NCBI GenBank assembly: GCA_943328715.2
Contig: CALQBB020000004.1
Coordinates: forward strand, 1 to 11,673
Direction: 5' to 3'
DNA: 11,673 nucleotides
Source of the DNA: Polynucleobacter meluiroseus
GTDB taxonomy: Bacteria > Bacteroidota > Bacteroidia > Flavobacteriales_D > Crocinitomicaceae
Of the stretch, positions 1 to 7,011 are shown in pieces (the stretch's first letter is position 1; every line of letters begins with the position of its first letter). The notes beneath the pieces are model-generated. The model made no database searches. It was not told where the DNA came from and saw only the letters and a list, made by a program, of their open reading frames with translations. Both the position numbers and the translations under genes were made by a program.

Positions 1-507
1 AGGTCCAGATATAAAAAATCCAAAAACATCATTGTATCCGGAATTATTCGGAGGGGCGAATTCTGGGTATTCATCAGAACCGAAAACATATTTAAAACGA
101 ACAGTATCCGCATACGGAATGAAATCAAATTCTAAGGTAGCCGAATTAAACGTTTGTGTCCCGCCGAGAACTTGATTCGTGAGTAAGGGAGAACCGGGAG
201 CATTATTGTCCATTCCGGCATTCGATTGATTGTTTGGCCCTTGTGGACCGCTAGAAGTTGCTTGAACCGTTCCTGTTGTCATCACAATGCCTTGCGTGAT
301 ACCAAGTGTTGTATTGTTTGCGGTAAATTGACCAATGGCCCCAGGACTGCCGTTGTACATCACATTTGAAACCGTTACACCACTACCTAGGAGAACATTT
401 TGGACGAGTCCTTGAGGTGACAATGTGGAATTCGTAATCAGTTGACTCCATGTCGTTGTGTGCATCGCAAGTGCGACCAAAACCGTCAAAAAACTACTTT
501 TCATCAT
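1..507 (-). CDS. Secreted choice-of-anchor L domain protein, N-terminal part (cut by left edge)
   Basis: The reading frame opens at a double ATG (507 and 504) and stays open for 169 codons to the window edge, so only the N-terminus is seen. The first residues (MMKSSFLTVLVALAMHTTTW, then SQ) form a Sec signal peptide, probably cleaved after TWSQ. The mature part has the pattern of the choice-of-anchor L domain: a block with LVQNVLLGSGVTVSN, a GITQGIVMTTG segment, then FKYVFGSDEYPEF and NDVFGFFISGP close to the edge. This domain is found in large secreted or surface proteins of Bacteroidota, which often carry a C-terminal type IX sorting signal or gliding-motility-type repeats. That end lies outside the window, so export by the type IX system is inferred. 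The domain's function is not known. The gene is separated from the minus-strand cluster upstream of it by the terminator at 569-597, so it is probably transcribed on its own. Confidence 0.85.
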   Translation of the reverse strand, partial: MMKSSFLTVLVALAMHTTTWSQLITNSTLSPQGLVQNVLLGSGVTVSNVMYNGSPGAIGQFTANNTTLGITQGIVMTTGTVQATSSGPQGPNNQSNAGMDNNAPGSPLLTNQVLGGTQTFNSATLEFDFIPYADTVRFKYVFGSDEYPEFAPPNNSGYNDVFGFFISGP

Positions 508-568
508 TGTTGCCAAAGGTTAAACGTCTGAATGAAGAAATCGTTGTGAAAAAAGGATAATATTTTTC

Positions 569-597
569 AAAAAAAAAGGATGCCGAAGCATCCTTTT
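569..597 (-). terminator. Rho-independent terminator with UUCG tetraloop, ends the yceI cluster
   Basis: On the minus strand the sequence reads AAAAGGATGC, loop TTCG, GCATCCTTTT, and then five more T. This gives a perfect 10-bp stem (588-597 with 574-583) closed by a C(UUCG)G tetraloop, one of the most stable RNA loops known, followed by a U tract. It lies 18 bp past the stop of the membrane-protein gene at 615, so it should end the minus-strand transcript coming from the YceI genes. The matching A run also gives a weaker A-tract/U-tract form on the plus strand, but no plus-strand gene ends here. Confidence 0.88.
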
Positions 598-614
598 CGA
601 AATCTTAGATTTCA

Positions 615-1007
615 TTACTTCGTTTCAAACAGCGATTTTAGCGAATACCATGCCAAGAAAGGGAAGAAATGCATCGGCATTGCATAACAATAAAAGATGT
701 ATTGATGAGCTTCTGTTGTTTCCCCTTTGAAGACGAAACCAAGTACCCCAATCAAACTTGCTGTGGTTAGTCCAGCGAATACTATTGCGAAAATAAATTC
801 ACCAAATTTAGGGATGAATTTAGTGAATAACCAATGTCCAATTGTTGCTAAACTGGTTCCGATTAAACAGGAAACAAAAATCGCCATTGTCGGAACATCT
901 TTGGAATAATCCTCCACTAATTGGGTTTGAATCATATCACCATAAAGGTAAGATACTACTCCAGCAAGCAAGCCAGAGCTAAGAGCGAAGATGATTTTTT
1001 TTATCAT
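615..1007 (-). CDS. Small four-helix inner-membrane protein of unknown function
   Basis: This 130-residue protein consists almost entirely of hydrophobic segments, at about residues 5-23, 38-62, 68-93 and 100-126. They are joined by short loops, including an acidic one (VEDYSKDVP) after the first helix. I do not recognise a named family. The gene starts 6 bp after the stop of the upstream YceI gene (1014), so the two are surely co-transcribed, and a strong terminator follows. In E. coli, yceI sits beside yceJ, a four-helix cytochrome b561, so the arrangement invites comparison. This protein is much shorter, however, and its histidines (58, 101, 113) do not give the paired intramembrane ligands expected for a di-heme b561. 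It is best annotated as a hypothetical membrane protein acting with YceI in the envelope. The start is an ATG followed by a normal positively charged IKK. Confidence 0.75.
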   Translation of the reverse strand: MIKKIIFALSSGLLAGVVSYLYGDMIQTQLVEDYSKDVPTMAIFVSCLIGTSLATIGHWLFTKFIPKFGEFIFAIVFAGLTTASLIGVLGFVFKGETTEAHQYIFYCYAMPMHFFPFLAWYSLKSLFETK

Positions 1008-1013
1008 AACTTA

Positions 1014-1532
1014 TTATTTTTTCTGAACGGGTAAAGTTGCCGTAATTTTAAGGATATCGGCAACATCATTTCCTTTTTTTCCAACGTTGTATTCTGATCT
1101 GCTCACGTTAAATTTAGCGATGAAGGTCCCTTTGTTTCCTTTTTTAGAAAAGGTAAAGGGAATCGTCACCTCTTTTTTCACTCCATGCATTTCCAATTTC
1201 CCAATGGCTTTGAATCCAGATTCTGTTTTTTCAATCTTTGTTGATTCAAATTCAATATAGGGATACTTTTCCGCGTGGAACCATTCTTCTCCGCGTGCAT
1301 GTTTGTTTTGCAAACCGTTTCCTGTGTTGATCGATTCTACCTTTAACTTGAAGTTCAACTTTGCTGTTGTCAAATTCGCCGCATCAAAGACGATTGTACC
1401 GCTGATATCATCAAACGTACCACTTACATCCGCATTTGAAAACGCAACCTTGTGTGTTTCCAAAATTTTCCATCCTTGTCCAAAACTAGACAAGGATAGA
1501 AATAATACGATGATAAAACTGAAACTTTTCAT
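1014..1532 (-). CDS. YceI-family periplasmic protein, divergent copy
   Basis: The protein has 172 residues. Residues 1-19 (MKSFSFIIVLFLSLSSFGQ) are a Sec signal peptide, so it is periplasmic. The rest is a YceI-like lipocalin-type beta barrel, a family that binds polyisoprenoid chains or other amphiphiles. The features seen are an internal SGTFDDISGTIVFD strand pair, the central ESINTGNGLQNKHARGEEWF segment (the YceI 'N-x-R-D-x-H-L' region in altered form), YPYIEFEST, the MHGVKKEVTIPF hallmark and the closing SRSEYNVGK. The usual N-terminal D-x-x-H-S strand of YceI is replaced by WKILETHKVAF, and the conserved R-D-x-H loop is changed to ARGEEWF, so its ligand may differ from that of its neighbour. 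It lies 19 bp downstream of the other yceI gene (1552-2121) and 6 bp before the membrane-protein gene, in one apparent operon. No ligand can be read from the sequence. Confidence 0.88.
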   Translation of the reverse strand: MKSFSFIIVLFLSLSSFGQGWKILETHKVAFSNADVSGTFDDISGTIVFDAANLTTAKLNFKLKVESINTGNGLQNKHARGEEWFHAEKYPYIEFESTKIEKTESGFKAIGKLEMHGVKKEVTIPFTFSKKGNKGTFIAKFNVSRSEYNVGKKGNDVADILKITATLPVQKK

Positions 1533-1551
1533 ACTAAGCTTGGATTCAGAA

Positions 1552-2121
1552 TTAGTTTTTAGAAACTTCTAAATCTGCGATTAAGTTCACTTCGTCTGAT
1601 AAACCAGGACCAGCTTGACCTACTCCGAAATCTGAACGTTTCACAACACCTGTAATTTGTAATCCAGCAACATCATTACCAGCTCTGTTTTTAGCTGATC
1701 CTGTATGTGTACCTACTAGAGAAACCGCTTTCGTTACACCGTGCATCGTAAAATCACCAACGATTGTGTAGTTGTTTCCTTTTGCTTTTTTCACGGATGT
1801 GCTTTTAAACGTAAGCGTTGGGAATTTTTCTACATCAAAGAAATCTCCAGTTTTCAAGTGATTGTCTCGCATTTCAAGTCCTGTATTCACAGAGTTTGAT
1901 TGAGCTGTCATTTCAATTGACGCTCCAACGAAATCTTCATTTGGTGTACTGATTTTTACATCAAAGTTCGAAAAATGACCACTAATGTTTGTGATTCCCA
2001 TGTGAGTAATGGTAAATCCTAAACGAGAATGTGCTCCGTCTAATGACCAATTAGCTACTTCTAATGCTGTAAAAGAAAACAATGCAAATGCTGCAAATAA
2101 CGATAAAACTACTTTTTTCAT
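1552..2121 (-). CDS. YceI-family periplasmic protein, canonical copy
   Basis: The protein has 189 residues and begins with a signal peptide (MKKVVLSLFAAFALFSFTAL), followed by a complete YceI barrel. The opening strand WSLDGAHSRLGFTITHMGI has the family D-x-x-H-S-x-x-x-F-x-x-x-H pattern. Then come ISGHFSNFD, the SVNTGLEMRDNHLKTGDFFD segment with the conserved R-D-x-H-L and the F-D after it, FPTLTFKST, MHGVTKAVSL, and the final KRSDFGVGQAGPGLSDEVNL with the family's R-x-x-F/Y-G-x-G motif. YceI relatives bind isoprenoid-type lipids in the barrel, and some respond to base or osmotic stress. Which ligand applies here is unknown. It is the first gene of the yceI-yceI-membrane-protein cluster. A 98-bp AT-rich spacer separates it from the end of mfd and should hold its promoter. 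I saw no strong terminator after mfd, so some readthrough is possible. Confidence 0.93.
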   Translation of the reverse strand: MKKVVLSLFAAFALFSFTALEVANWSLDGAHSRLGFTITHMGITNISGHFSNFDVKISTPNEDFVGASIEMTAQSNSVNTGLEMRDNHLKTGDFFDVEKFPTLTFKSTSVKKAKGNNYTIVGDFTMHGVTKAVSLVGTHTGSAKNRAGNDVAGLQITGVVKRSDFGVGQAGPGLSDEVNLIADLEVSKN

Positions 2122-2219
2122 ATTTTAAATTTTTTGTAAAACAATTAACTGAGGACAAAGTTCACCTTTTCTTGTGAATTTTCTCTTGACGTAGGTTAAC
2201 AGATTGCTAATTGTTGATC

Positions 2220-5200
2220 TTACTCTTGAGGAAGTTGCAAAGCGCTTAATTTCTCGAAGGCATCTTTGATGTGACGTATCGGCTCAATCACCAAGCGTAG
2301 TTTGTCATTTTGTTGAACAAGTCTATATCCGCTCTGATGTTTCATGATGGCATTGAGCGTATAGGTAAACGCTTCCGTTTCGAAGAAGGTTGACTGAGGA
2401 TTTGCAATAAAGTAGCCCACTAATTTTTCGGACTTGATGACCAATCGTTCCAAGCCTAATTTCTCCGCTAACCAGCGTAATTCAAAGGAAAACAAGAGTT
2501 CTTTCACTGCCTTCGGAAGTGGCCCAAAACGATCGACGAGTTCTTTTGAGAACTGATCTAATTCCATTTTATTTTTCAAACTGTCAAGCGCTTGGTAAAG
2601 GCTTAAACGTTCGGCAACATTGTTGACATAGTCATCTGGAATTCGGACTTCCATGTCTGTTTCGAAAATACAGTCTTGAACATAGGATGTCATGAATTGA
2701 TCGGTATGACGGTCATCAAATAATTCTTTGAATTCACTTTCTTTCAATTCCTGCATCGCTTCATTGAGGATTTTTTGATACATCTCGAAGCCGATTTCCG
2801 AAATAAATCCACTTTGTTCTCCTCCTAGCATATTCCCAGCACCGCGAATGTCTAAATCCTTCATGGCAATGTTGAAACCTGATCCTAAATCAGAGAATTG
2901 TACCAAAGCCTCTAAGCGTTTTCTCGCTTCACTTGTGAGTACACTGTATTTAGGCGCAATCAAGTAACAGAATCCCTTTTTATTTGACCTACCTACCCTA
3001 CCGCGCAATTGGTGTAAATCACTTAATCCAAATTTATTTGCGTCATTAATGATGATGGTATTTGCATTCGAAATATCAATCCCTGATTCAATGATCGTAG
3101 TAGCAATAAGGACATCGTATTTTCCATCGATAAAATCCATCATGATTTTTTCGAGTTGCTTTCCGTCCATCTGTCCGTGACCAATTCCGACACGCACACC
3201 TGGACACAATCTGGAAATCATGCCAGCAATTTCACGAATGTTCGACAAGCGATTATTGACAAAAAATACTTGTCCGCCGCGTGAAACCTCATATGCAATC
3301 GCATCTCTGATTGTTTCTTCCTGAAAGGTCACAATCTCGGTCAGTACTGGTTGTCGGTTTGGTGGTGGTGTATTGATGATACTCAAATCTCGTGCACCCA
3401 TGAGTGAAAACTGCAAGGTTCTCGGAATCGGAGTTGCGGTTAACGTCAAGGTGTCAACCGTTGCGCGAATGGTCTTTAATTTATCCTTAACTGAAACGCC
3501 AAACTTCTGTTCCTCATCGATAATCATGAGTCCCAAATCTTTGAATTTCACACGGTCAGCGACAACGGCATGTGTTCCAATGAGGATATCGATTTTTCCT
3601 TCGGCCAGTTTCTTCAAAGTCTCAGTCACATCTTTTGCTGATTTAAAGCGGTTGATGTAATCTACGGTACATGGAAACGCCGAAAGTCGTTCTTTGAAGC
3701 TGCGGTAATGTTGCATCGACAAGATGGTCGTCGGTACTAAAACGGCTACTTGTTTTGAATCAGTTACCGCTTTGAAAGCTGCTCGAATAGCCACTTCCGT
3801 TTTACCGAAACCAACATCTCCACATATCAGGCGGTCCATTGGGGTTGATGCCTCCATGTCACGCTTAATGTCTTGCGTTGCTTTGTATTGATCTGGTGTA
3901 TCTTCGAACATGAAGGAAGCTTCGAGTTCATTCTGCATGTAACTATCCGGAGCGAAAGCAAATCCAGGCTGACTCCTTCTAGTAGCGTATAATTTTATCA
4001 AATCAAAGGCAAGTTCTTTGATTTTCTTTTTCGTTTTGTTCTTTAAAGTGGCCCATGCCTGAGTTCCAAGCTTGTTCATTTTTGGAATGGAGCCATCCTT
4101 TCCTGTGAACTTAGAAATTCGATGTAGGGAATGGATTCCAACGTAAAGCACATCGCCGTCTTTATAAATTAGTCGAATCGCTTCTTGGGGTTTTCCGTTT
4201 ACATCGATTGTTTCCAATCCGGAAAACTGTCCAACACCGTGATCTATATGGGTAACATAATCTCCTTTTTGGAGGTTGTAAATTTCTTTTAGGGTCAGTG
4301 CTTGTTTCGCCTGTCTAAATCCTTCTTTGAGTCTAAAACGGTGATAACGCTCGAAGATTTGATGATCGGTGTAACACACTAATTTTAACTCAGGTGAGAT
4401 AAATCCCTCGTGTAGCGCAAAATGGATGGCCGTAAAACTAACGTCAGCTCCAATATCCTCAAAAATCTGGTAAAGGCGTTCGATTTGCCTTGGTTGATTT
4501 GAAAAAATCAAATTCTCAAAACGATTGGATTGTCGGGCAAGTAAATCTGTCTTGAGCAATTCGAAATTCTTATTGAAATTCGGCTGTGGGATAAAGTCGA
4601 ATTCAAAGGTGCTTGTTGTCTTGTAATGGAAAACTGGACCCCATTCGACAATCTTGATGCGTTCTAAGCTTTTTTGAAGCTCAATGGACGATAAGTACAA
4701 GGAACTTGGCAATGTGTGACGAACAGTTTCATTTAGATTGCCGTAGATCTCTACAGAACGATCGTATTCTTTTCTTAGAATGCTTTCCATTCGTTCATAT
4801 GAACTCATCCAACAACTCAGGTCTTGTCCGAGAAAAGTAAAAATATCTTCTTGTGATTCAATACTCAATTGTCCCTGAATATTTGGGATTACATTAAAAA
4901 ACGCATGTGTATTTATAGATAATTGGGTCGCGGCGTCAAACGTCCGAATGGATTCCACTTCCTCACCGAAGAACTCAATTCGAAAAGGGAAATCATTTGC
5001 ATAGGAAAACACGTCAACAATGCCACCACGAATCGAAAATTGTCCGGGTTCATAGACAAAGTCTACACGTTCGAATTCATACTCTAATAACAATTCATTG
5101 ATGAAATCAATGCTGTAATTTTTTCCAAGTTCGACTCTCAGCGTATTCTTCACCAAGTTTTTTTGTGTCGGAACTTTTTCAAATAAGGCTTCGGGATAGG

Positions 5201-5567
5201 TGACGATCCAAGCATTTGCTCCGCCGGAAATCCGTTCGAGCACTTCTGCGCGTGTGACTACGTTAGCGTTATCCGTTTCTTCTAGTTGATAAGGAACTCG
5301 GTAAGAAGCTGGAAAAAATAATACCCGTTTATCGTCGGGATAAAGTCCTTCTAAGTCATTTAAAAAATAAGCGGCTTCTTCTTTGTCCTCAAGAATAAAA
5401 AGATGATTTCCAGGAACTTGTTGTGCTACACAAATGGATGTCAGAGACTTAGCTGAGCCAACAAGACCTTTCCATTGGACGCGCACGTTCCCCTGGCTTA
5501 AAAGGGAAGCCGTTTCGTCGATTTGCCTCAGTTTGGCAATGGATTTCAGGAGTTGTGCTTGGTCCAT
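2220..5567 (-). CDS. mfd: Transcription-repair coupling factor Mfd
   Basis: Mfd is an ATP-driven DNA translocase that removes RNA polymerase stalled at lesions and recruits UvrA for nucleotide excision repair. The 1115 residues cover the whole family length. Numbered from the ATG at 5567, they show a UvrB-like N-terminal module with a degenerate P-loop (GLVGSAKS, about 35-42) and RGGIVDVF (about 180-187), and a CarD-like RNA polymerase-interaction domain around 432-492 (KGDYVTHIDHGVGQF). The RecG-type motor follows, with GDVGFGKT (583-590), DEEQ (684-687), TATPIPRTL (about 710-718), IIESGIDI (about 835-842) and HQLRGRVGRS (852-861). A C-terminal TRCF/D7 domain completes the protein. No key residue is missing and the frame is unbroken. 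An in-frame GTG at 5606 would add 13 residues, but ATG 5567 (MDQAQLLKSI) is the better start. It is divergent from exbB and shows no operon partner upstream. Confidence 0.97.
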   Translation of the reverse strand: MDQAQLLKSIAKLRQIDETASLLSQGNVRVQWKGLVGSAKSLTSICVAQQVPGNHLFILEDKEEAAYFLNDLEGLYPDDKRVLFFPASYRVPYQLEETDNANVVTRAEVLERISGGANAWIVTYPEALFEKVPTQKNLVKNTLRVELGKNYSIDFINELLLEYEFERVDFVYEPGQFSIRGGIVDVFSYANDFPFRIEFFGEEVESIRTFDAATQLSINTHAFFNVIPNIQGQLSIESQEDIFTFLGQDLSCWMSSYERMESILRKEYDRSVEIYGNLNETVRHTLPSSLYLSSIELQKSLERIKIVEWGPVFHYKTTSTFEFDFIPQPNFNKNFELLKTDLLARQSNRFENLIFSNQPRQIERLYQIFEDIGADVSFTAIHFALHEGFISPELKLVCYTDHQIFERYHRFRLKEGFRQAKQALTLKEIYNLQKGDYVTHIDHGVGQFSGLETIDVNGKPQEAIRLIYKDGDVLYVGIHSLHRISKFTGKDGSIPKMNKLGTQAWATLKNKTKKKIKELAFDLIKLYATRRSQPGFAFAPDSYMQNELEASFMFEDTPDQYKATQDIKRDMEASTPMDRLICGDVGFGKTEVAIRAAFKAVTDSKQVAVLVPTTILSMQHYRSFKERLSAFPCTVDYINRFKSAKDVTETLKKLAEGKIDILIGTHAVVADRVKFKDLGLMIIDEEQKFGVSVKDKLKTIRATVDTLTLTATPIPRTLQFSLMGARDLSIINTPPPNRQPVLTEIVTFQEETIRDAIAYEVSRGGQVFFVNNRLSNIREIAGMISRLCPGVRVGIGHGQMDGKQLEKIMMDFIDGKYDVLIATTIIESGIDISNANTIIINDANKFGLSDLHQLRGRVGRSNKKGFCYLIAPKYSVLTSEARKRLEALVQFSDLGSGFNIAMKDLDIRGAGNMLGGEQSGFISEIGFEMYQKILNEAMQELKESEFKELFDDRHTDQFMTSYVQDCIFETDMEVRIPDDYVNNVAERLSLYQALDSLKNKMELDQFSKELVDRFGPLPKAVKELLFSFELRWLAEKLGLERLVIKSEKLVGYFIANPQSTFFETEAFTYTLNAIMKHQSGYRLVQQNDKLRLVIEPIRHIKDAFEKLSALQLPQE

Positions 5568-5690
5568 GAATAGCGCGAAATTAATCAATCTTATTTGATT
5601 GCTCACGCAGAAAGGCCAGGGATATTTTTGAAATTTTAAAGGACTTAAAAACCGAAGTGAAGGTAAACTGAGTAAAATTGGAAATTCATG

Positions 5691-5720
5691 TACCCAAATG
5701 AACGCAAGTGCGTTGTGGGT
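5691..5720. promoter_or_regulatory. Imperfect inverted repeat, possible operator or leader hairpin
   Basis: ACCCA (5692-5696) pairs with TGGGT (5716-5720). Inside these, AACGC (5701-5705) pairs with GCGTT (5710-5714) around the loop AAGT. The two stems are separated by an uneven internal loop (AATG against a single G). The element sits midway between two divergent genes, so a terminator role is unlikely, and no U tract follows on either strand. A protein-binding site or an mRNA leader structure of mfd or exbB are the alternatives. It could also be chance. Confidence 0.3.
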
Positions 5721-5795
5721 GTATACGGTTAGTGAAATAACAATTTGATGTGAATATCTAATAAGTCCTGTTCATTTTAACCTGTATTCATTTTT

Positions 5796-5803
5796 TACTT
5801 TTA
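5796..5803 (+). promoter_or_regulatory. Candidate -7 element for the exbB operon
   Basis: TACTTTTA matches the Bacteroidota -7 consensus TAnnTTTG at all but the last position. It lies 24 bp before the exbB start, which would give a short leader. No TTG -33 box is seen at the usual distance, so this is a weak call. Confidence 0.28.
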
Positions 5804-5827
5804 TCCGACGAAAACTAATAAAACAAT

Positions 5828-6580
5828 ATGAAAAAACAATTGAAATATCTATTTGTGATCTCATCGTTGATCTCGACAGGATTTATGTACGCTCAGGATC
5901 AAGCAGCTCCAGTTGCTACAACCGCAGCGGAAGAAACGGGTAAAATTGTGGAAGAAATTTCTGCACTTGAGTTCTTAATGAAAGGTGGATTCTTCTTAAT
6001 TCCGATCGCGATTCTATTGTTTTACACTTCGTATGTAGCTGTGGAGCGTTATTTATACATCAAGCGCATGACAAAGCACAACAAGCACATGTTGTCTGAG
6101 ATTAAAAACAACCTACAAAACGCAAACATCCAAGGAGCGATGGATACTTTATCACATGACCACACCGCATTTGGAAACGTGGTTCGTGAAGGTGTTCAAT
6201 CAATGGGTAGACCGATTCCACAGATTGAGTCGAACATGGAAAAAGTGGCAAATATCGAAATTGGAAAAATGGAGAAAAACATTGGTCATTTGGGACTTAT
6301 TGCTGGTATTGCACCGACTTTAGGATTCATCGGTACCATTTCCGGAGTAATTAAAATTTTCTACAGCATCTCCGTTACTGAAAACGTTTCCATCGGAAAT
6401 ATCTCTGGGGGATTGTATGAAAAAATGATCTCTTCTGGATCCGGATTGGTTGTTGGTATTATTGCCTTCACCGCTTACCACCTATTAAATGGAATGATTG
6501 ATAACTATGCGTTAGCAATCCAACGAGTTAACTTAGAATTCATCAAATTGAATCGACCTAGCGATGGCAATAAAGCGTAA
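5828..6580 (+). CDS. exbB: ExbB/TolQ/MotA-family proton channel subunit
   Basis: ExbB pentamers surround an ExbD dimer in the inner membrane and use proton flow to drive a TonB-type protein. The 250-residue protein starts with a signal-peptide-like helix (MKKQLKYLFVISSLISTGFM, then YAQ), as many Bacteroidota ExbB proteins do, followed by an Ala/Glu-rich segment. Transmembrane helices lie at about 53-72 (GGFFLIPIAILLFYTSY), 154-177 (with APTLGFIGTISGVIKIF) and 201-222 (with SSGSGLVVGIIAFTAYHLL). A cytoplasmic domain separates the first two. The A-P-x-x-G-x-x-G-T-x-x-G motif (162-173) is the family signature, and Thr170 aligns with E. coli ExbB Thr148. The residue matching Thr181 appears to be Ser203. 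It is the first gene of the operon. The exbD start lies inside its last 17 bp in another frame, which suggests translational coupling. Confidence 0.93.
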   Translation: MKKQLKYLFVISSLISTGFMYAQDQAAPVATTAAEETGKIVEEISALEFLMKGGFFLIPIAILLFYTSYVAVERYLYIKRMTKHNKHMLSEIKNNLQNANIQGAMDTLSHDHTAFGNVVREGVQSMGRPIPQIESNMEKVANIEIGKMEKNIGHLGLIAGIAPTLGFIGTISGVIKIFYSISVTENVSIGNISGGLYEKMISSGSGLVVGIIAFTAYHLLNGMIDNYALAIQRVNLEFIKLNRPSDGNKA

Positions 6581-6977
6581 TAGAAGGTTCCATGCGGAGG
6601 TAGCTACTTCTGCATTGAGCGACATCATGTTCTTCTTGTTGTTGTTCTTTTTGATTATTTCTACGCTTGCGAATCCGAACGTGATTAAAGTTCCGCTTCC
6701 ACAAGCAAAGAATAATGAAAAAACGAACAAAGCACACGTTGCTTTATCGGTAGAAATCGATCCGGTGACGAACGCAAAAAGATACAGTGTGGATAACAAA
6801 GAGGTTCCCTATGATCAAATTGGGTCCGTTCTTGTCAAAGAAACCAAAAAGAAAGGCGATAGTACCGTTGTATTGCGCATTCCTTTTGATTCAAAGGTTC
6901 AAGAATTGGTTGACTTATTAGAGATTGGCATGGTGAATCAATTGAAGATGATTATTGCCACGAAAGAACATAGTTAG
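6564..6977 (+). CDS. exbD: ExbD/TolR-family biopolymer transport protein
   Basis: ExbD is the subunit whose single membrane helix carries the proton-accepting aspartate inside the ExbB pore. The 137 residues have the family layout: a short basic cytoplasmic start (MAIKRNRRFHAEV), one helix at about 21-36 (IMFFLLLFFLIISTLA), then a periplasmic domain beginning NPNVIKVPLPQA. Asp20 in the S-D-I-M-F sequence corresponds to the essential Asp25 of E. coli ExbD. The periplasmic domain ends with a VQELVDLLEIG helix and a hydrophobic strand, as in the family. The start ATG lies within the 3' end of exbB. The stop is 34 bp before the preferred start of the TonB-like gene, so the three are one operon. 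The sequence does not show which outer-membrane receptors it serves. Confidence 0.93.
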   Translation: MAIKRNRRFHAEVATSALSDIMFFLLLFFLIISTLANPNVIKVPLPQAKNNEKTNKAHVALSVEIDPVTNAKRYSVDNKEVPYDQIGSVLVKETKKKGDSTVVLRIPFDSKVQELVDLLEIGMVNQLKMIIATKEHS

Positions 6978-7011
6978 ATTTAAGAAATCATTTCGTTTAA
7001 ACGCAAAGAGC

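Larger units (their letters stand above)
5568..5827. other. Divergent spacer between mfd and exbB
   Basis: This 260-bp AT-rich stretch must hold the promoters of both mfd and the exbB operon. It contains no convincing reading frame of its own, apart from a 13-codon in-frame extension of mfd at 5568-5606. It holds the imperfect hairpin at 5691-5720 and a weak -7-like element before exbB (5796-5803). I see no tRNA, riboswitch or repeat in it. Confidence 0.6.

Noticed and set aside
615..1007. Membrane protein as a cytochrome b561 (YceJ-like)
   Set aside because: It has four helices and a yceI neighbour, but only three histidines, none in the first helix, and it is too short for a di-heme b561.
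1303..1572. An 89-codon plus-strand frame opposite the divergent yceI gene
   Set aside because: It is antisense to a clear YceI protein, has no recognisable domain and spans the gap between the two yceI genes.
3373..3660. A 95-codon plus-strand frame inside mfd
   Set aside because: It lies opposite the conserved helicase motifs of Mfd, whose sequence constrains this DNA. It has no family features.
5568..5606. GTG-initiated 13-residue N-terminal extension of Mfd
   Set aside because: ATG 5567 gives a normal Mfd N-terminus. The extension has no ribosome site or family match, although it cannot be excluded.
6955..7011. TTG-initiated extension of the TonB-like protein overlapping exbD
   Set aside because: It adds a basic stretch read from the out-of-frame exbD 3' end. 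ATG 7012 is preceded by an AAAGAG purine run and fits better.
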